Shown: positions 8,895-17,656, numbered from the stretch's first letter. The stretch: 64,000 nt of DNA from Sphingobacterium mizutaii (GCF_900187125.1 NZ_LT906468.1:3038001-3102000), one strand, 5' to 3'. Numbers and translations: made by a program. The notes: generated by a model from the sequence alone, not told the origin.

Positions 8895-11800
8895 ATGGAA
8901 AATCAAGAGAAGGACCTAAGCAAGAAATATAAAGCTTTTATAAGTTATAGTCATAGTGATAATCAAGGTGAAGGTAGGAAATGGGCAGATTGGCTACACC
9001 ATGCTTTAGAAACCTATGAAATCCCTGAAGACCTGATTGGCAAAAAGAATGCTGCAGGTCAGGAAATACCCAGACAGATTTACCCCGTCTTTCAAGATGA
9101 AAAGGAACTTTCAGCCAGTTCTAGCTTAAGCAGTTCGCTTACATCAGCGCTCGACCGTTCTGAATTCCTGATCTATTTAAGTTCCCCTAGGTCCGCTAGA
9201 TCAACCTATGTGCGCGATGAAATCAAATATTTCAAACAGACAGGCAAATCCAAGCAGATCATGGCATTGATTCTTAAGGGAGAACCAGAATACGGCGATA
9301 CCCATACCGATGCCCAATGTTTCCCAGATGAACTACGCTATAATATCGATCAAAACGGACAGGTAATCAAAGATCAACCAGAGGAAGTGCTGGCTGCTGA
9401 TGTCCGTATCCCACATACACAAGATGAAGGCTTCACTACAGCAGAAGGCTATCGTCGGTATTTGCATGAACAGGGAGTCGCGAACCATCTTATCAAAAAT
9501 CAAGTCGAGGAATACAAGAAAAGGTTGGACCTCGCATTACTGAAAATAATATCAGGAATCTTAGGTGTTCCGCTGGGCGAATTGACCAAAAGGGATCAAG
9601 CCTATCAATTGGAAAAAATCAAACAGAAGAACAAAAACATCAAGCGCATTGCTACAGCGATTGGGGCATTAGGCGTCATAGCTATCATTGCCGGTATTTT
9701 TGCTTGGAACCAAAGAAACTCTGCCCTACGCAATCTTGCAAAATCCCTATATGCTTCTGGAATCAATAAATTGACAGAAAGCGAATATGGTGATGGTGCC
9801 GCTTATATTGCCGAAGCAACCCGCAGAGGTGATGAGAGCGCGGAACTATTTGCCCATTCCATGTTGTCGGTCCAGGATGATCTTACCAGGATGCCCAATG
9901 TCAATTATGGCGTAACGCGCTTCTCCCCCGATGGTAAATGGTTGGTCGGATTCGCCAGTGCCGGAAACAACATGAATGTGCTTCAAGTTTGGGATGCAGT
10001 GGATAGAAAACTCATTAAACAAAGGGATGATATCACCGCAATACAGACCCGATACCCTTTGTTCGATGGAAAGAACAGGGCTTATGTCACCACGACGAAC
10101 AGCAATATCGTCAGGTATGATATTGAAAATGACCAAAAAGAGGACCTTCGTTTAAACCCGGATAGCTCCTTTATTGCCATCATTGCAGTTTCTCCAGACG
10201 CTAGATATATCGTATTCAATAAAAGATCAAGAGAGGTCGTTCTCTTCAATACTGAAACAAAACAAGAACAGGTCATCTCCGCAACCGAGCAAATTGCACC
10301 CTCTTCGGCCTATATTGACCCTAGCTCCAAAACTTTGTTCGTAGAGCGTCTTTTCCCTGAGGATTCAGAGGTAAGCATCTATGATCTAGCAGCTATTGAT
10401 CCGAAACCCGTCTTTAAAAAACATTTCAAATCTGGAATTAAAACCCCAACCTTCAGTAAAGATGGTAACCAAATCGCCTTTCATAATGCTGATGGAACGA
10501 ATTACTTCAACAAATCCAATGGCGTCCAATGGTCCGCCCCTTCAGCCATGTTAGTGAGGTTTACAGGCTTTACAGATAATGGCAATCTATACCAAGGAAA
10601 TGATTCGCAGATCAATCAGATCAATACGTCGAACGGATCCATTGTCAATAGCAGCAAATTACCAGAAAACATCTTCTTTTTCAGCAATATGATGAAGATC
10701 ATGGAACAAGATGCTTCAAACGCTGAAACTAACTCTCCAGATTGGACCCAGTCTTTGGTAAGCGGTAATTCCCAAACTTTCATCGAAAACAAAAAAGGAG
10801 ATCCTCTAAGGGTAGCTCAGTTCTACGAAACCAAGGACCTTGCCCATATAGAGCCAGGTATTACCGATGATTCTGCCTTTTTAAGGTATAGAGCAGGAAA
10901 GACAGTCGAAAGAATGGATCTTAAAACTGGCGAGAAAACTAAGAACTTTATCCAGATTCCGGAGGAAGTTACGGTCCATCTAGTTCTCCATAAAACCAAG
11001 AGGATCCTTGTTAAAGGCAAAAGTGGTAAAACCTACTTCTTTGATGCAACAACTGGAAAATCAGTTGGTCAGCCTTTTGATTCCCAAGCAAAACTGTATA
11101 TTTTCAACAAAGATGAAACCCAAGTCCTTGCAAGGACAGGCAAGAACAGCTTTGCCTCATGGGATATTGAAACCGGAAAACAAAACATCAATTATACCCA
11201 AGACCAGGATATCGCTGGATTTACAGTTAGTCCAGACTACAAATCCGTGATCCTTGTAAATCCTGATGGCTGGAAGCTGGTAGATATTGCTTCCAAAAAA
11301 GTCCATATAGAAGGCAAGGAATCTTTAAGCAGTGGTGCATTCAGTCCCAATTCAGCTTACTTTATCAAGGTTAGCTCTACGGGAGATGCCCAGGTTTTGG
11401 AAACCAAAACCTATAAACCCATATTGGAAATGAAAACCATTGCAACTCCGTTTATGGTCTTCAACAACCAAGGAAACACATTGGCACTTTCTGAAGATGC
11501 TACCCACATGCGTTTATGGGATTTGGAAGACAAAAAATCATTTGGTCAAACCATCCGCATCAGCAAAAACACCCAATATTTCCATTTCTCCGATGATGAC
11601 AAACAGATCTTTGTACAGGACGATGGTGAAGGCATGCGCTATGCTGCTAAGGTGGTTGATGCAAAAACCGGCAATATCCTGACCATGCCATTTATCAATG
11701 AGCGATTTGATCAGATCAATGTGATCCCCGGTGATAAAAGATTGATGACCATTGAATCCCTTATGAATGGGGTAGCGATCAATATCTGGGAAGTACCAGG

Positions 11801-12230
11801 TCAGGTCAGCATGTCAAAAGACCAATTAGCTAGAGATTTGGAGAAATTTTACGGCAAAAAATATGATAATGAAACTGGAGCGATCATGAGCTATGTAGAC
11901 ACGACTGGCACCTATGACACCTGGTATTTCGAAGATCCCTTTGTCAGGACCGTCTCCCCTAGCTCCAACGTCAAGATTACCGATATTTTGAAGAAAAACT
12001 ATCCCATCAAGAATGAAGCAAACCTTCAACTTTTGGCGGTCACCTATGATTACCATCCATTGGCGAGGGCTATGGTCGCCAATTATTTCAGCAGCAAGCC
12101 TGAAACCCGATTGATCGGTCAGCGCATGGTTGATATCACTGAAAAACAATTGATCAAAATCAAAAACAAAGAACTGAAATCAGAAGTTGAAACGCTCCTA
12201 AAAGAAGCAAAACAAAACTTAAGCAAATAA
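8895..12230 (+). CDS. Membrane-anchored TIR-domain protein with C-terminal beta-propeller (WD40-like) repeats
   Basis: 1,111 residues. An N-terminal TIR domain (about 10-130) opens with YKAFISYSHSD and contains the box SPRSARSTYVRDEI. Its Glu at about residue 109 sits where the NAD-cleaving glutamate of enzymatic TIR domains lies. A linker with a helical stretch (about 200-245) leads to one TM helix (about 250-271, RIATAIGALGVIAIIAGIFAW). A short helical segment (about 275-325) follows, then some 700 residues of blade-like repeats (motifs such as FSPDGKWLVGFAS, ISPDARYIVFN, LALSEDATHMRLWDLEDKK). There is no Walker A motif, so it is not a STAND NTPase. The domain layout predicts a cytoplasmic TIR and a propeller on the far side of the membrane, or the reverse. 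The next gene starts 3 bp after its stop, so the two are co-translated. Function is unknown; TIR plus sensor architecture suggests defence or stress signalling. Confidence 0.88.
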   Translation: MENQEKDLSKKYKAFISYSHSDNQGEGRKWADWLHHALETYEIPEDLIGKKNAAGQEIPRQIYPVFQDEKELSASSSLSSSLTSALDRSEFLIYLSSPRSARSTYVRDEIKYFKQTGKSKQIMALILKGEPEYGDTHTDAQCFPDELRYNIDQNGQVIKDQPEEVLAADVRIPHTQDEGFTTAEGYRRYLHEQGVANHLIKNQVEEYKKRLDLALLKIISGILGVPLGELTKRDQAYQLEKIKQKNKNIKRIATAIGALGVIAIIAGIFAWNQRNSALRNLAKSLYASGINKLTESEYGDGAAYIAEATRRGDESAELFAHSMLSVQDDLTRMPNVNYGVTRFSPDGKWLVGFASAGNNMNVLQVWDAVDRKLIKQRDDITAIQTRYPLFDGKNRAYVTTTNSNIVRYDIENDQKEDLRLNPDSSFIAIIAVSPDARYIVFNKRSREVVLFNTETKQEQVISATEQIAPSSAYIDPSSKTLFVERLFPEDSEVSIYDLAAIDPKPVFKKHFKSGIKTPTFSKDGNQIAFHNADGTNYFNKSNGVQWSAPSAMLVRFTGFTDNGNLYQGNDSQINQINTSNGSIVNSSKLPENIFFFSNMMKIMEQDASNAETNSPDWTQSLVSGNSQTFIENKKGDPLRVAQFYETKDLAHIEPGITDDSAFLRYRAGKTVERMDLKTGEKTKNFIQIPEEVTVHLVLHKTKRILVKGKSGKTYFFDATTGKSVGQPFDSQAKLYIFNKDETQVLARTGKNSFASWDIETGKQNINYTQDQDIAGFTVSPDYKSVILVNPDGWKLVDIASKKVHIEGKESLSSGAFSPNSAYFIKVSSTGDAQVLETKTYKPILEMKTIATPFMVFNNQGNTLALSEDATHMRLWDLEDKKSFGQTIRISKNTQYFHFSDDDKQIFVQDDGEGMRYAAKVVDAKTGNILTMPFINERFDQINVIPGDKRLMTIESLMNGVAINIWEVPGQVSMSKDQLARDLEKFYGKKYDNETGAIMSYVDTTGTYDTWYFEDPFVRTVSPSSNVKITDILKKNYPIKNEANLQLLAVTYDYHPLARAMVANYFSSKPETRLIGQRMVDITEKQLIKIKNKELKSEVETLLKEAKQNLSK

Positions 12231-12233
12231 AGA

Positions 12234-13919
12234 ATGAATTTAACAAGAAGACAAAAGGGTCTATTGGGAATAGCATTTGTATGCTTTTTAATTATCTTAT
12301 CATGGATAGGCTTATCCAAGTTCTTTCCGGAAAGCAACTCCTTACGGTACCTTCCAGATCGCATTTACCGCATCATCAAAATCGTCTTTGGCGGCGATCC
12401 TTCTGGCTCTGGCTTGGAAGCAGAAAATGTGCCATGGGAACTCATTCTAGCAAAGATATGCGCCATAGGAATCCTACTTTTCGGAGCTTATAAAATCATT
12501 CAAAAGGTGTTTTCCGAACAGTTCAATCTTTTGAAAGCATCCTTCAAACAGAACCATGTTATATCTGTCGGCATCTCTAAGAAGGGCAGACAGCTCTTTA
12601 AGAGCTTAAAGGAAGATTATCAGCAAAAAGGAATTGCCATAGAAAAGGAGACGGAACATGCCGATATCAATTCTGTAAAAAAACAAGGCCACTTGGTCAT
12701 TATCGGGAATGCTGAAGAAGAAAGCACCTTATTGGAAGCAGGTATCAAACGCGCCTCTAGCTTGATCGTATTCTTGGAAAACGAACAGACCGTTATTGAA
12801 ATCATTGAGTCCGTCCAAGATATCTACGACAAATCCAAATGTCAGAACAATCTACTCTGTTTTCTGCATATCAGTAGCCCCCGTTTAATTGATCTAGTCA
12901 AAAACACAGGGATCCACTTGGATAACAATCAAATCCAACTCCGATTCTTCAATATCCACAAGATGTTGGCGAGACAGTTTTTTTCGCAATTTCCAATAGA
13001 TCTGCAGCGAAGCGGAAAGAAACTTTCCGACATCAATAAAATAGTCTTTTTAGGCTATGGAGATTTCGCCAAAGCAATGTTGGTCCAAGCCATGCGGATT
13101 TTCCATATTTCTGTTGAAAATGACCTTAAAATAGCCGTTTACTCCGAGCAGGCTGATAAAGACCGTAATTATTTCAAGGAGCAATATCCAAAAGCCGATA
13201 AGATTTTTCCAATTGAATTCCATAATTTCCAAGGCACCTACAATGAATTGGTAGCAAGGGAAGAACTCTTGGAAAAAGGCGATGAAACCTTGTTCATCAT
13301 CGCTTTTGATCAAGACCAGACCAACCTCAATACGGCGCTTGAGCTATTGGACAAAACCCAGAACAGCAAATTCCCAATCTACGTGCTCAATGCCGAAGGT
13401 AAAGGACTGCGGAAATTAATCCGCTATTCGGAAGAAAGCGATAGGATTAAATTCTTTGGACAGATGGAAGACATCTGTAACCTAGAATTCATCACCGGAA
13501 ATAAACAGGATAAACTGGCACAAGCCATCCATGATGATTACCGAAAACTGCTTTCAGGGGCTAGTTCCGAAAGTGCTAAATATACCTCTGATTGGCTTAC
13601 TTTGAGTGAAGATGCAAAAGATGCCAGTCGCGCACAAGCTGACCATATCCCCTATAAGTTTTTATTGACCCATAAGGATTGGCCAGCAAGCAATCCAGAT
13701 CAACTAAATTTTAGTGATGATGAAGTGGAAACCTTGGCCATTATCGAGCATAACCGCTGGATGGCACACCGCTATATCAATGGTTGGGATTATGGGGAAG
13801 TCCGAAATGATGCGCAGAAACTCCATCCTTCTCTTATCCCTTGGGAAGTACTCAGTGAGAGTGAAAAACAGAAAGATCGCGATACCATCTTAAGAATAAA
13901 GATTCTTTTGAACGAATAA
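12234..13919 (+). CDS. Two-TM protein with tandem TrkA-N/RCK-like domains and a C-terminal RyR domain
   Basis: 561 residues. TM1 (about 9-30) and TM2 (about 68-92) flank a loop containing IYRIIKIVFGGDPSGSG, so the top half looks like a two-TM channel subunit but lacks a TVGYG filter. Two Rossmann-like TrkA-N/RCK-type regions follow. The first (from about 107, HVISVGISKKG) has a degenerate glycine motif. The second (from about 268, KIVFLGYGDFAKAML) keeps a GxGxxA nucleotide-binding motif. Residues 495-550 match the RyR (ryanodine-receptor repeat) domain: HNRWMAHRYINGWDYGE then KLHPSLIPWEVLSESEK. RyR domains in prokaryotes are proposed sensors of nucleotide-derived signals. It starts 3 bp after the TIR gene and should be its partner, for example the effector that responds to a TIR product. 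That partnership is inferred from coupling, not shown. Confidence 0.85.
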   Translation: MNLTRRQKGLLGIAFVCFLIILSWIGLSKFFPESNSLRYLPDRIYRIIKIVFGGDPSGSGLEAENVPWELILAKICAIGILLFGAYKIIQKVFSEQFNLLKASFKQNHVISVGISKKGRQLFKSLKEDYQQKGIAIEKETEHADINSVKKQGHLVIIGNAEEESTLLEAGIKRASSLIVFLENEQTVIEIIESVQDIYDKSKCQNNLLCFLHISSPRLIDLVKNTGIHLDNNQIQLRFFNIHKMLARQFFSQFPIDLQRSGKKLSDINKIVFLGYGDFAKAMLVQAMRIFHISVENDLKIAVYSEQADKDRNYFKEQYPKADKIFPIEFHNFQGTYNELVAREELLEKGDETLFIIAFDQDQTNLNTALELLDKTQNSKFPIYVLNAEGKGLRKLIRYSEESDRIKFFGQMEDICNLEFITGNKQDKLAQAIHDDYRKLLSGASSESAKYTSDWLTLSEDAKDASRAQADHIPYKFLLTHKDWPASNPDQLNFSDDEVETLAIIEHNRWMAHRYINGWDYGEVRNDAQKLHPSLIPWEVLSESEKQKDRDTILRIKILLNE

Positions 13920-13938
13920 AAAAGCTATAGCCCAAGAA

Positions 13939-13970
13939 TTTGTCTTTGCAGATTGTTTGGGCTATATTTG
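13939..13970 (+). promoter_or_regulatory. Promoter of the thiamin salvage operon
   Basis: TTTG (13939-13942), a 20-bp spacer and TATATTTG (13963-13970) match the Bacteroidota promoter consensus exactly. Transcription would begin just before the TPP riboswitch. The -7 element lies inside the right arm of a 10-bp inverted repeat (13926-13935 with 13957-13966). Confidence 0.7.
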
Positions 13971-13974
13971 ATTG

Positions 13975-14050
13975 GCTTTAGGGGTATTCTGATAAGAATT
14001 GAGATAGACCCTTTGAACCTGATACGGTTAAAACCGTCGTAGGGAAAAGC
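13975..14050 (+). ncRNA. TPP riboswitch (THI element)
   Basis: All conserved parts are visible. P1 pairs GCTTT (13975-13979) with AAAGC (14046-14050). There is an optional P3a hairpin, ATTCT-GATA-AGAAT, then the TGAGAT pyrimidine-sensing box and ACCCTTTGAACCTGAT. The P5 hairpin ACGGTT/AACCGT and the CGTAGGGAA pyrophosphate-sensing box complete it. It precedes thiM by 70 nt and should lower expression of the four-gene operon when TPP is plentiful. No clear intrinsic terminator follows, so control is more likely at translation. Confidence 0.96.
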
Positions 14051-14120
14051 ATAATTGCTTGGCAAACCTAATTGCCTCTTCCCTTCCCTTTAGCCGTTAT
14101 TGTTTTTAATTTTTCAAATA

Positions 14121-14930
14121 ATGGAAAACGACATTTATCATTTATTGACTCAAGTCCGAGAAAAATCTCCACTAGTTCAAAACATTACAAATTTTGTGGT
14201 CATGAACAATACCGCAAACGCCCTCTTGGCACTTGGTGCATCCCCTATCATGGTCCATGCTGAAGAAGAACTGGAGGAAGTCCTCAGTTTCTGCAATTCC
14301 GTGGTCATCAACATCGGTACGCTCAGCAAGCCTTGGGCAGACAACATGATCCTGGCAGCACAAATCGCCAATAAGCTAGGCAAACCTTGGGTACTGGATC
14401 CAGTAGGTGCAGGTATCTCTTCACTACGAAATGAAACCTTACAGGCCTTAATGTTATTAAAGCCAACCGTCATTCGCGGCAATGCCTCTGAAATCATCGC
14501 ACTCCAAAACTTCAACCGCAAAAGTGTAAAAGGTGTGGACAGCACCCATTCAAGCAGCTATGCCCTAGAAGCAGGGAAATTACTGCAAAAGGAAACTGGC
14601 TCCATCATTTGCATCTCTGGTGCTACAGATTATGTCATTTCTGATAATGAAATTACCGAGATCAAAAACGGGACTTCCGTAATGACCAAAGTGACTGGAA
14701 TGGGCTGTACAGCTACGGCCATCACTGGGGCATTTATTGGCTTAGCGAAGCACCCCTACCAAGAAGCTGTAGCCGGGGTGGCTATCACAAGTCTTGCCGG
14801 CGAATTGGCCGCCAAAATCTCGAAAGGGCCAGGAAGTCTACAACTTAATTTTTATGATATCCTATTCAATCTCGCTAAAGAACAGATCTTGGGTAATCTA
14901 AAAATAAAAAGATATGCCAATCCATCCTGA
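14121..14930 (+). CDS. thiM: Hydroxyethylthiazole kinase
   Basis: Phosphorylates 4-methyl-5-(2-hydroxyethyl)thiazole so that the thiazole half of thiamin can be reused. The 269-residue product contains the family blocks VQNITNFVVMNNTANALLALGASPIM, the substrate region near PWVLDPVGAG, and the C-terminal ATP-site segment VTGMGCTATAITGAF with the catalytic Cys of the GxGC motif. I start at the ATG at 14121 (MENDIYHLL). A TTG at 14100 is in frame but would add seven non-homologous residues. It is the first gene after the riboswitch, and its end overlaps thiE by 17 bp. Confidence 0.96.
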   Translation: MENDIYHLLTQVREKSPLVQNITNFVVMNNTANALLALGASPIMVHAEEELEEVLSFCNSVVINIGTLSKPWADNMILAAQIANKLGKPWVLDPVGAGISSLRNETLQALMLLKPTVIRGNASEIIALQNFNRKSVKGVDSTHSSSYALEAGKLLQKETGSIICISGATDYVISDNEITEIKNGTSVMTKVTGMGCTATAITGAFIGLAKHPYQEAVAGVAITSLAGELAAKISKGPGSLQLNFYDILFNLAKEQILGNLKIKRYANPS

Positions 14931-15546
14931 TTTCCCCTACCCCCTCTATTTGGTGATTTCAGAAAAAGATTGTGTTAACATGGATTGGCTACAAGTAGCT
15001 GAAGAAGCCATTATAGGCGGAGTGGATATCATTCAATTACGTGAAAAGGACATCAGCCATTCAGAATATCTGGATAAGGCCAAGGCATTGAAAAGGATTA
15101 CAGATCACTATCAAGTTCCATTGATCATCAATGATGCACCAGACATTGCAGTTGAAATCCAAGCTTGGGGAGTCCATGTCGGGCTCTCTGACACACAACC
15201 TTTAGCCATTGTCGAAAAATATGGGAATCAACTGAAAATCGGTTGGTCATTGGAATACAAGAACCAACTGGAAAGACTCCAAATGAATGTAACCCATCAT
15301 TTAGGCCTGAGCCCTATTTTCAAAACAGCTACGAAGACCAATACGGTGACTACTTGGGGTTTTGAAGGAATCAAGGAAATAAAAGGCTTGACCGACAAAC
15401 CACTGATCGCCATTGGTGGAATGAACCCAAGCAATGCCCGACAGGCATTTGAAGCCGGTGCAGATTCTGTTGCCGTCGTATCTGCCATTTGTAGCAGTAC
15501 AGACCCTAGAAAAGCAGCAGAAGATTTGAAAGGATTATTAAAATGA
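14914..15546 (+). CDS. thiE: Thiamine-phosphate synthase
   Basis: Joins HMP pyrophosphate to thiazole phosphate to give thiamin monophosphate. The 210-residue TIM-barrel protein has the family motifs IQLREKD (diphosphate contact), PLIINDAPDIA, GVHVGLSD and the phosphate loop IAIGGMNPSNARQAFEAGADSVAVVSAI. Its start lies inside the last codons of thiM and its stop overlaps thiD by 4 bp, indicating coupled translation. The middle (residues about 115-150) is somewhat diverged from the canonical GPIFPT loop, reading HHLGLSPIFKTATK, but keeps the Thr-rich segment. Confidence 0.95.
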   Translation: MPIHPDFPYPLYLVISEKDCVNMDWLQVAEEAIIGGVDIIQLREKDISHSEYLDKAKALKRITDHYQVPLIINDAPDIAVEIQAWGVHVGLSDTQPLAIVEKYGNQLKIGWSLEYKNQLERLQMNVTHHLGLSPIFKTATKTNTVTTWGFEGIKEIKGLTDKPLIAIGGMNPSNARQAFEAGADSVAVVSAICSSTDPRKAAEDLKGLLK

Positions 15547-16382
15547 AAGAAAACAAGAAATATAAAGTACCCACCGTTCTCAGTATTGCTGGGTTTGATG
15601 GAAGTGGCGGAGCAGGCATCCAAGCCGACACCAAAACCATATCATCCCTAGGTTGCTATGCCATGAATGTCTTGACGGCTTTGCCGGTGCAAAACACCCA
15701 AGGCGTCAAAAATATCTTCGACATCCCTGTGGAGGCTGTAAAAGAGCAATTGGATTGCCTCTTTGAAGATATCTATCCGGATAGCATCAAAATTGGAATG
15801 GTACATAACAGCAAATTAGTTCAAACGATTGCCGATTTCCTGAAGGATTACAAAGGCAGCATCGTCTTTGATCCTGTCATGGTTTCCACCAGCGGGCATC
15901 GCCTGATCCAAGAAGAAACCATAGCGGCCATTAAGGAACTTTTGTTTCCCATAGCCCAAATTATCACCCCCAATTTAGATGAAGTATCCGTATTGGTCGG
16001 TCGAGAAATCAGCACTGTTCATGCTATGGAGGAAGTCGCCGATGAGATCCAAAGTCTTGGCTGTAATGCGGCCTTATTAAAAGGTGGCCATCTTCAAAGC
16101 GATATCCTCACCAGTATATTGATCCAAAAAAATCAGGCAGTGCAATACTTCGAATCAAAACGCGTCCAAACCAAAAACACACATGGTTCTGGTTGCTCCC
16201 TTTCTTCTGCAATCGCCTCTTTCCTCGCCCGTGGCTATCATTTGGAACAATCCACGGAAAATGCACTGATGTACATCAACAGTGCCATTAAAGGCAGCAA
16301 AGACTTAGTGATTGGAAAAGGGAATGGACCATTGAATCACTTTTTTAACCCGCAAAGACTTATTAAATATGAACTGGACTGA
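15543..16382 (+). CDS. thiD: Bifunctional hydroxymethylpyrimidine kinase/phosphomethylpyrimidine kinase
   Basis: Carries out the two phosphorylations that convert HMP to HMP pyrophosphate, the substrate of ThiE. The 279-residue ribokinase-fold protein starts with VLSIAGFDGSGGAGIQADTKT, the family signature. It has FDPVMVSTSGHRL and a C-terminal anion-hole region, THGSGCSLSSAIASFLARG, with the catalytic base in the GxGC neighbourhood. It overlaps thiE by 4 bp and tenA by 14 bp, so all four genes form one translationally coupled operon below the TPP riboswitch. Confidence 0.96.
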   Translation: MKENKKYKVPTVLSIAGFDGSGGAGIQADTKTISSLGCYAMNVLTALPVQNTQGVKNIFDIPVEAVKEQLDCLFEDIYPDSIKIGMVHNSKLVQTIADFLKDYKGSIVFDPVMVSTSGHRLIQEETIAAIKELLFPIAQIITPNLDEVSVLVGREISTVHAMEEVADEIQSLGCNAALLKGGHLQSDILTSILIQKNQAVQYFESKRVQTKNTHGSGCSLSSAIASFLARGYHLEQSTENALMYINSAIKGSKDLVIGKGNGPLNHFFNPQRLIKYELD

Positions 16383-17022
16383 TCAAGCTTGGGAAGCTAT
16401 CCTACCCATCTATCAAGAAATATTGAAAATGCCTTTTATTGAAGAATTGAAAAACGGAACCCTTCCTTTAGAAAAGTTCCAATTCTACATGCTTCAAGAT
16501 GCCAAATACCTCGAGCATTATGGTCGGGCCTTAGCCGCACTCGGCTCCAAAGCTGCAGATAATGAAATGGCATTGGACTTCTTTGAATTTGGCAAGAATG
16601 CCTTAATTGTGGAAAGAGCTTTACATGAAGCCTATTTCAAGCAATTCAACCTTGAACCTAATCAAGAAATCACGATTGAACCGGTATGCCACCATTATAT
16701 ACATTTCTTAAAGAGCACCGTGGCCTATGATCCGATTGAAGTAGCCACAGCCGCAATCCTGCCTTGTTTTTGGATTTACAAAGAAGTCGGTGACCATATC
16801 TATCAAAATCAAAACACGGAAAATAATCCATATAAGAATTGGATAGAAACCTATAGTGGCGAAGAGTTTGCCGAAGGAGTAAAAAAAGCCCTTCAATATA
16901 GTAATGATATGGCTGAGAACAGCACCGAAAAGGGTCGGAAAGCGATGTTGGAGGCATTTATTGCGGCCAGTAGATTGGAATTTAAATTCTGGGATGCTGC
17001 CTACCGAAACATTACATGGTAG
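16369..17022 (+). CDS. tenA: Aminopyrimidine aminohydrolase / thiaminase II (TenA)
   Basis: Salvage enzyme that hydrolyses aminopyrimidine breakdown products of thiamin to HMP, feeding ThiD. The 217-residue all-helical protein keeps D44 (QDAKYL) and the nucleophile C133 (ILPCFWIY), corresponding to the catalytic Asp and Cys of Bacillus subtilis TenA. The C-terminal Glu-containing helix (ASRLEFKFWDAAY) is also present. The start overlaps the end of thiD by 14 bp. With ThiM, ThiE and ThiD it makes a complete recycling route. No de novo genes (thiC, thiG, thiH) are in this operon. No clear terminator follows. Confidence 0.95.
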   Translation: MNWTDQAWEAILPIYQEILKMPFIEELKNGTLPLEKFQFYMLQDAKYLEHYGRALAALGSKAADNEMALDFFEFGKNALIVERALHEAYFKQFNLEPNQEITIEPVCHHYIHFLKSTVAYDPIEVATAAILPCFWIYKEVGDHIYQNQNTENNPYKNWIETYSGEEFAEGVKKALQYSNDMAENSTEKGRKAMLEAFIAASRLEFKFWDAAYRNITW

Positions 17023-17182
17023 TCATTTCCCTGAAAAAAGAGCCAACTATTAAGATACGAAAAAAAGCACAGAATTAGCGCGCTCAGGATCATTTATTAA
17101 GGTAATTAATCTCCTGCTTTTATTGCGATATGAAGCTGATATTTGGGTATAACATTAAGGAAAACCATTAAAATCAAATATC

Positions 17183-17596
17183 ATGAAACAAAGAGTTCCA
17201 GTATCGCAGATTATGACAACCGAGTTGATTACCTTAACTCCAAAGGATAGCTTATATGAGGCTGAGAAATTATTCAAGAAACATAATATCCGACACTTAC
17301 CTATTGTGGAAGGCAAGAAATTAGTAGGTGTAGTCAGTTATTCTGATTTATTGAAAATAAGCTATGCCGATGTAAACGAGGAAGACGATATCGAAACCAT
17401 CGTGTATGATATGTACAGCATTCCTCAGTTAATGGCTAAATCACCTTTGACGGTAGATCCAGAAGCCACCATAAAGGAAGTGACTGAAACCCTTTCTCAA
17501 GTATCTTTCCACTCTATTCCGGTTGTGGACGGTGAAGATCTAGTTGGGATAGTAACTACCACTGATTTATTAAAATATTTTATCGATCAATATTAG
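17183..17596 (+). CDS. CBS-pair domain protein
   Basis: 137 residues made almost entirely of two CBS motifs: residues about 8-60 (VSQIMTTELITLTPKDSLYEAEKLFKKHNIRHLPIVEG) and about 78-135 (LMAKSPLTVDPEATIKEV, FHSIPVVDGEDLVGIVTTTDLL). Such stand-alone pairs bind adenine nucleotides and regulate partners. No catalytic domain is attached and the partner cannot be inferred here. It is monocistronic, with a hairpin terminator following. The gene is recognised by domain, not by specific function. Confidence 0.9.
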   Translation: MKQRVPVSQIMTTELITLTPKDSLYEAEKLFKKHNIRHLPIVEGKKLVGVVSYSDLLKISYADVNEEDDIETIVYDMYSIPQLMAKSPLTVDPEATIKEVTETLSQVSFHSIPVVDGEDLVGIVTTTDLLKYFIDQY

Positions 17597-17616
17597 TATT
17601 TTGTTAATAATTAATT

Positions 17617-17656
17617 TTCAGCTATAGACTCTAAGAGTTTATAGCTGAAGTTTTTT
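17617..17656 (+). terminator. Rho-independent terminator of the CBS-protein gene
   Basis: Inverted repeat 17617-17632 with 17634-17649 (16-nt arms with one G-U pair; the innermost pairs must open to form the loop), followed by TTTTTT at 17651-17656. Confidence 0.8.

Noticed and set aside
8895..12230. STAND NTPase between TIR and the propeller
   Set aside because: No Walker A or B motif is present; that region contains a TM helix and a short helical segment instead.
12234..13919. Genuine potassium channel
   Set aside because: The two-TM plus RCK layout is suggestive but there is no TVGYG-type filter between the helices.
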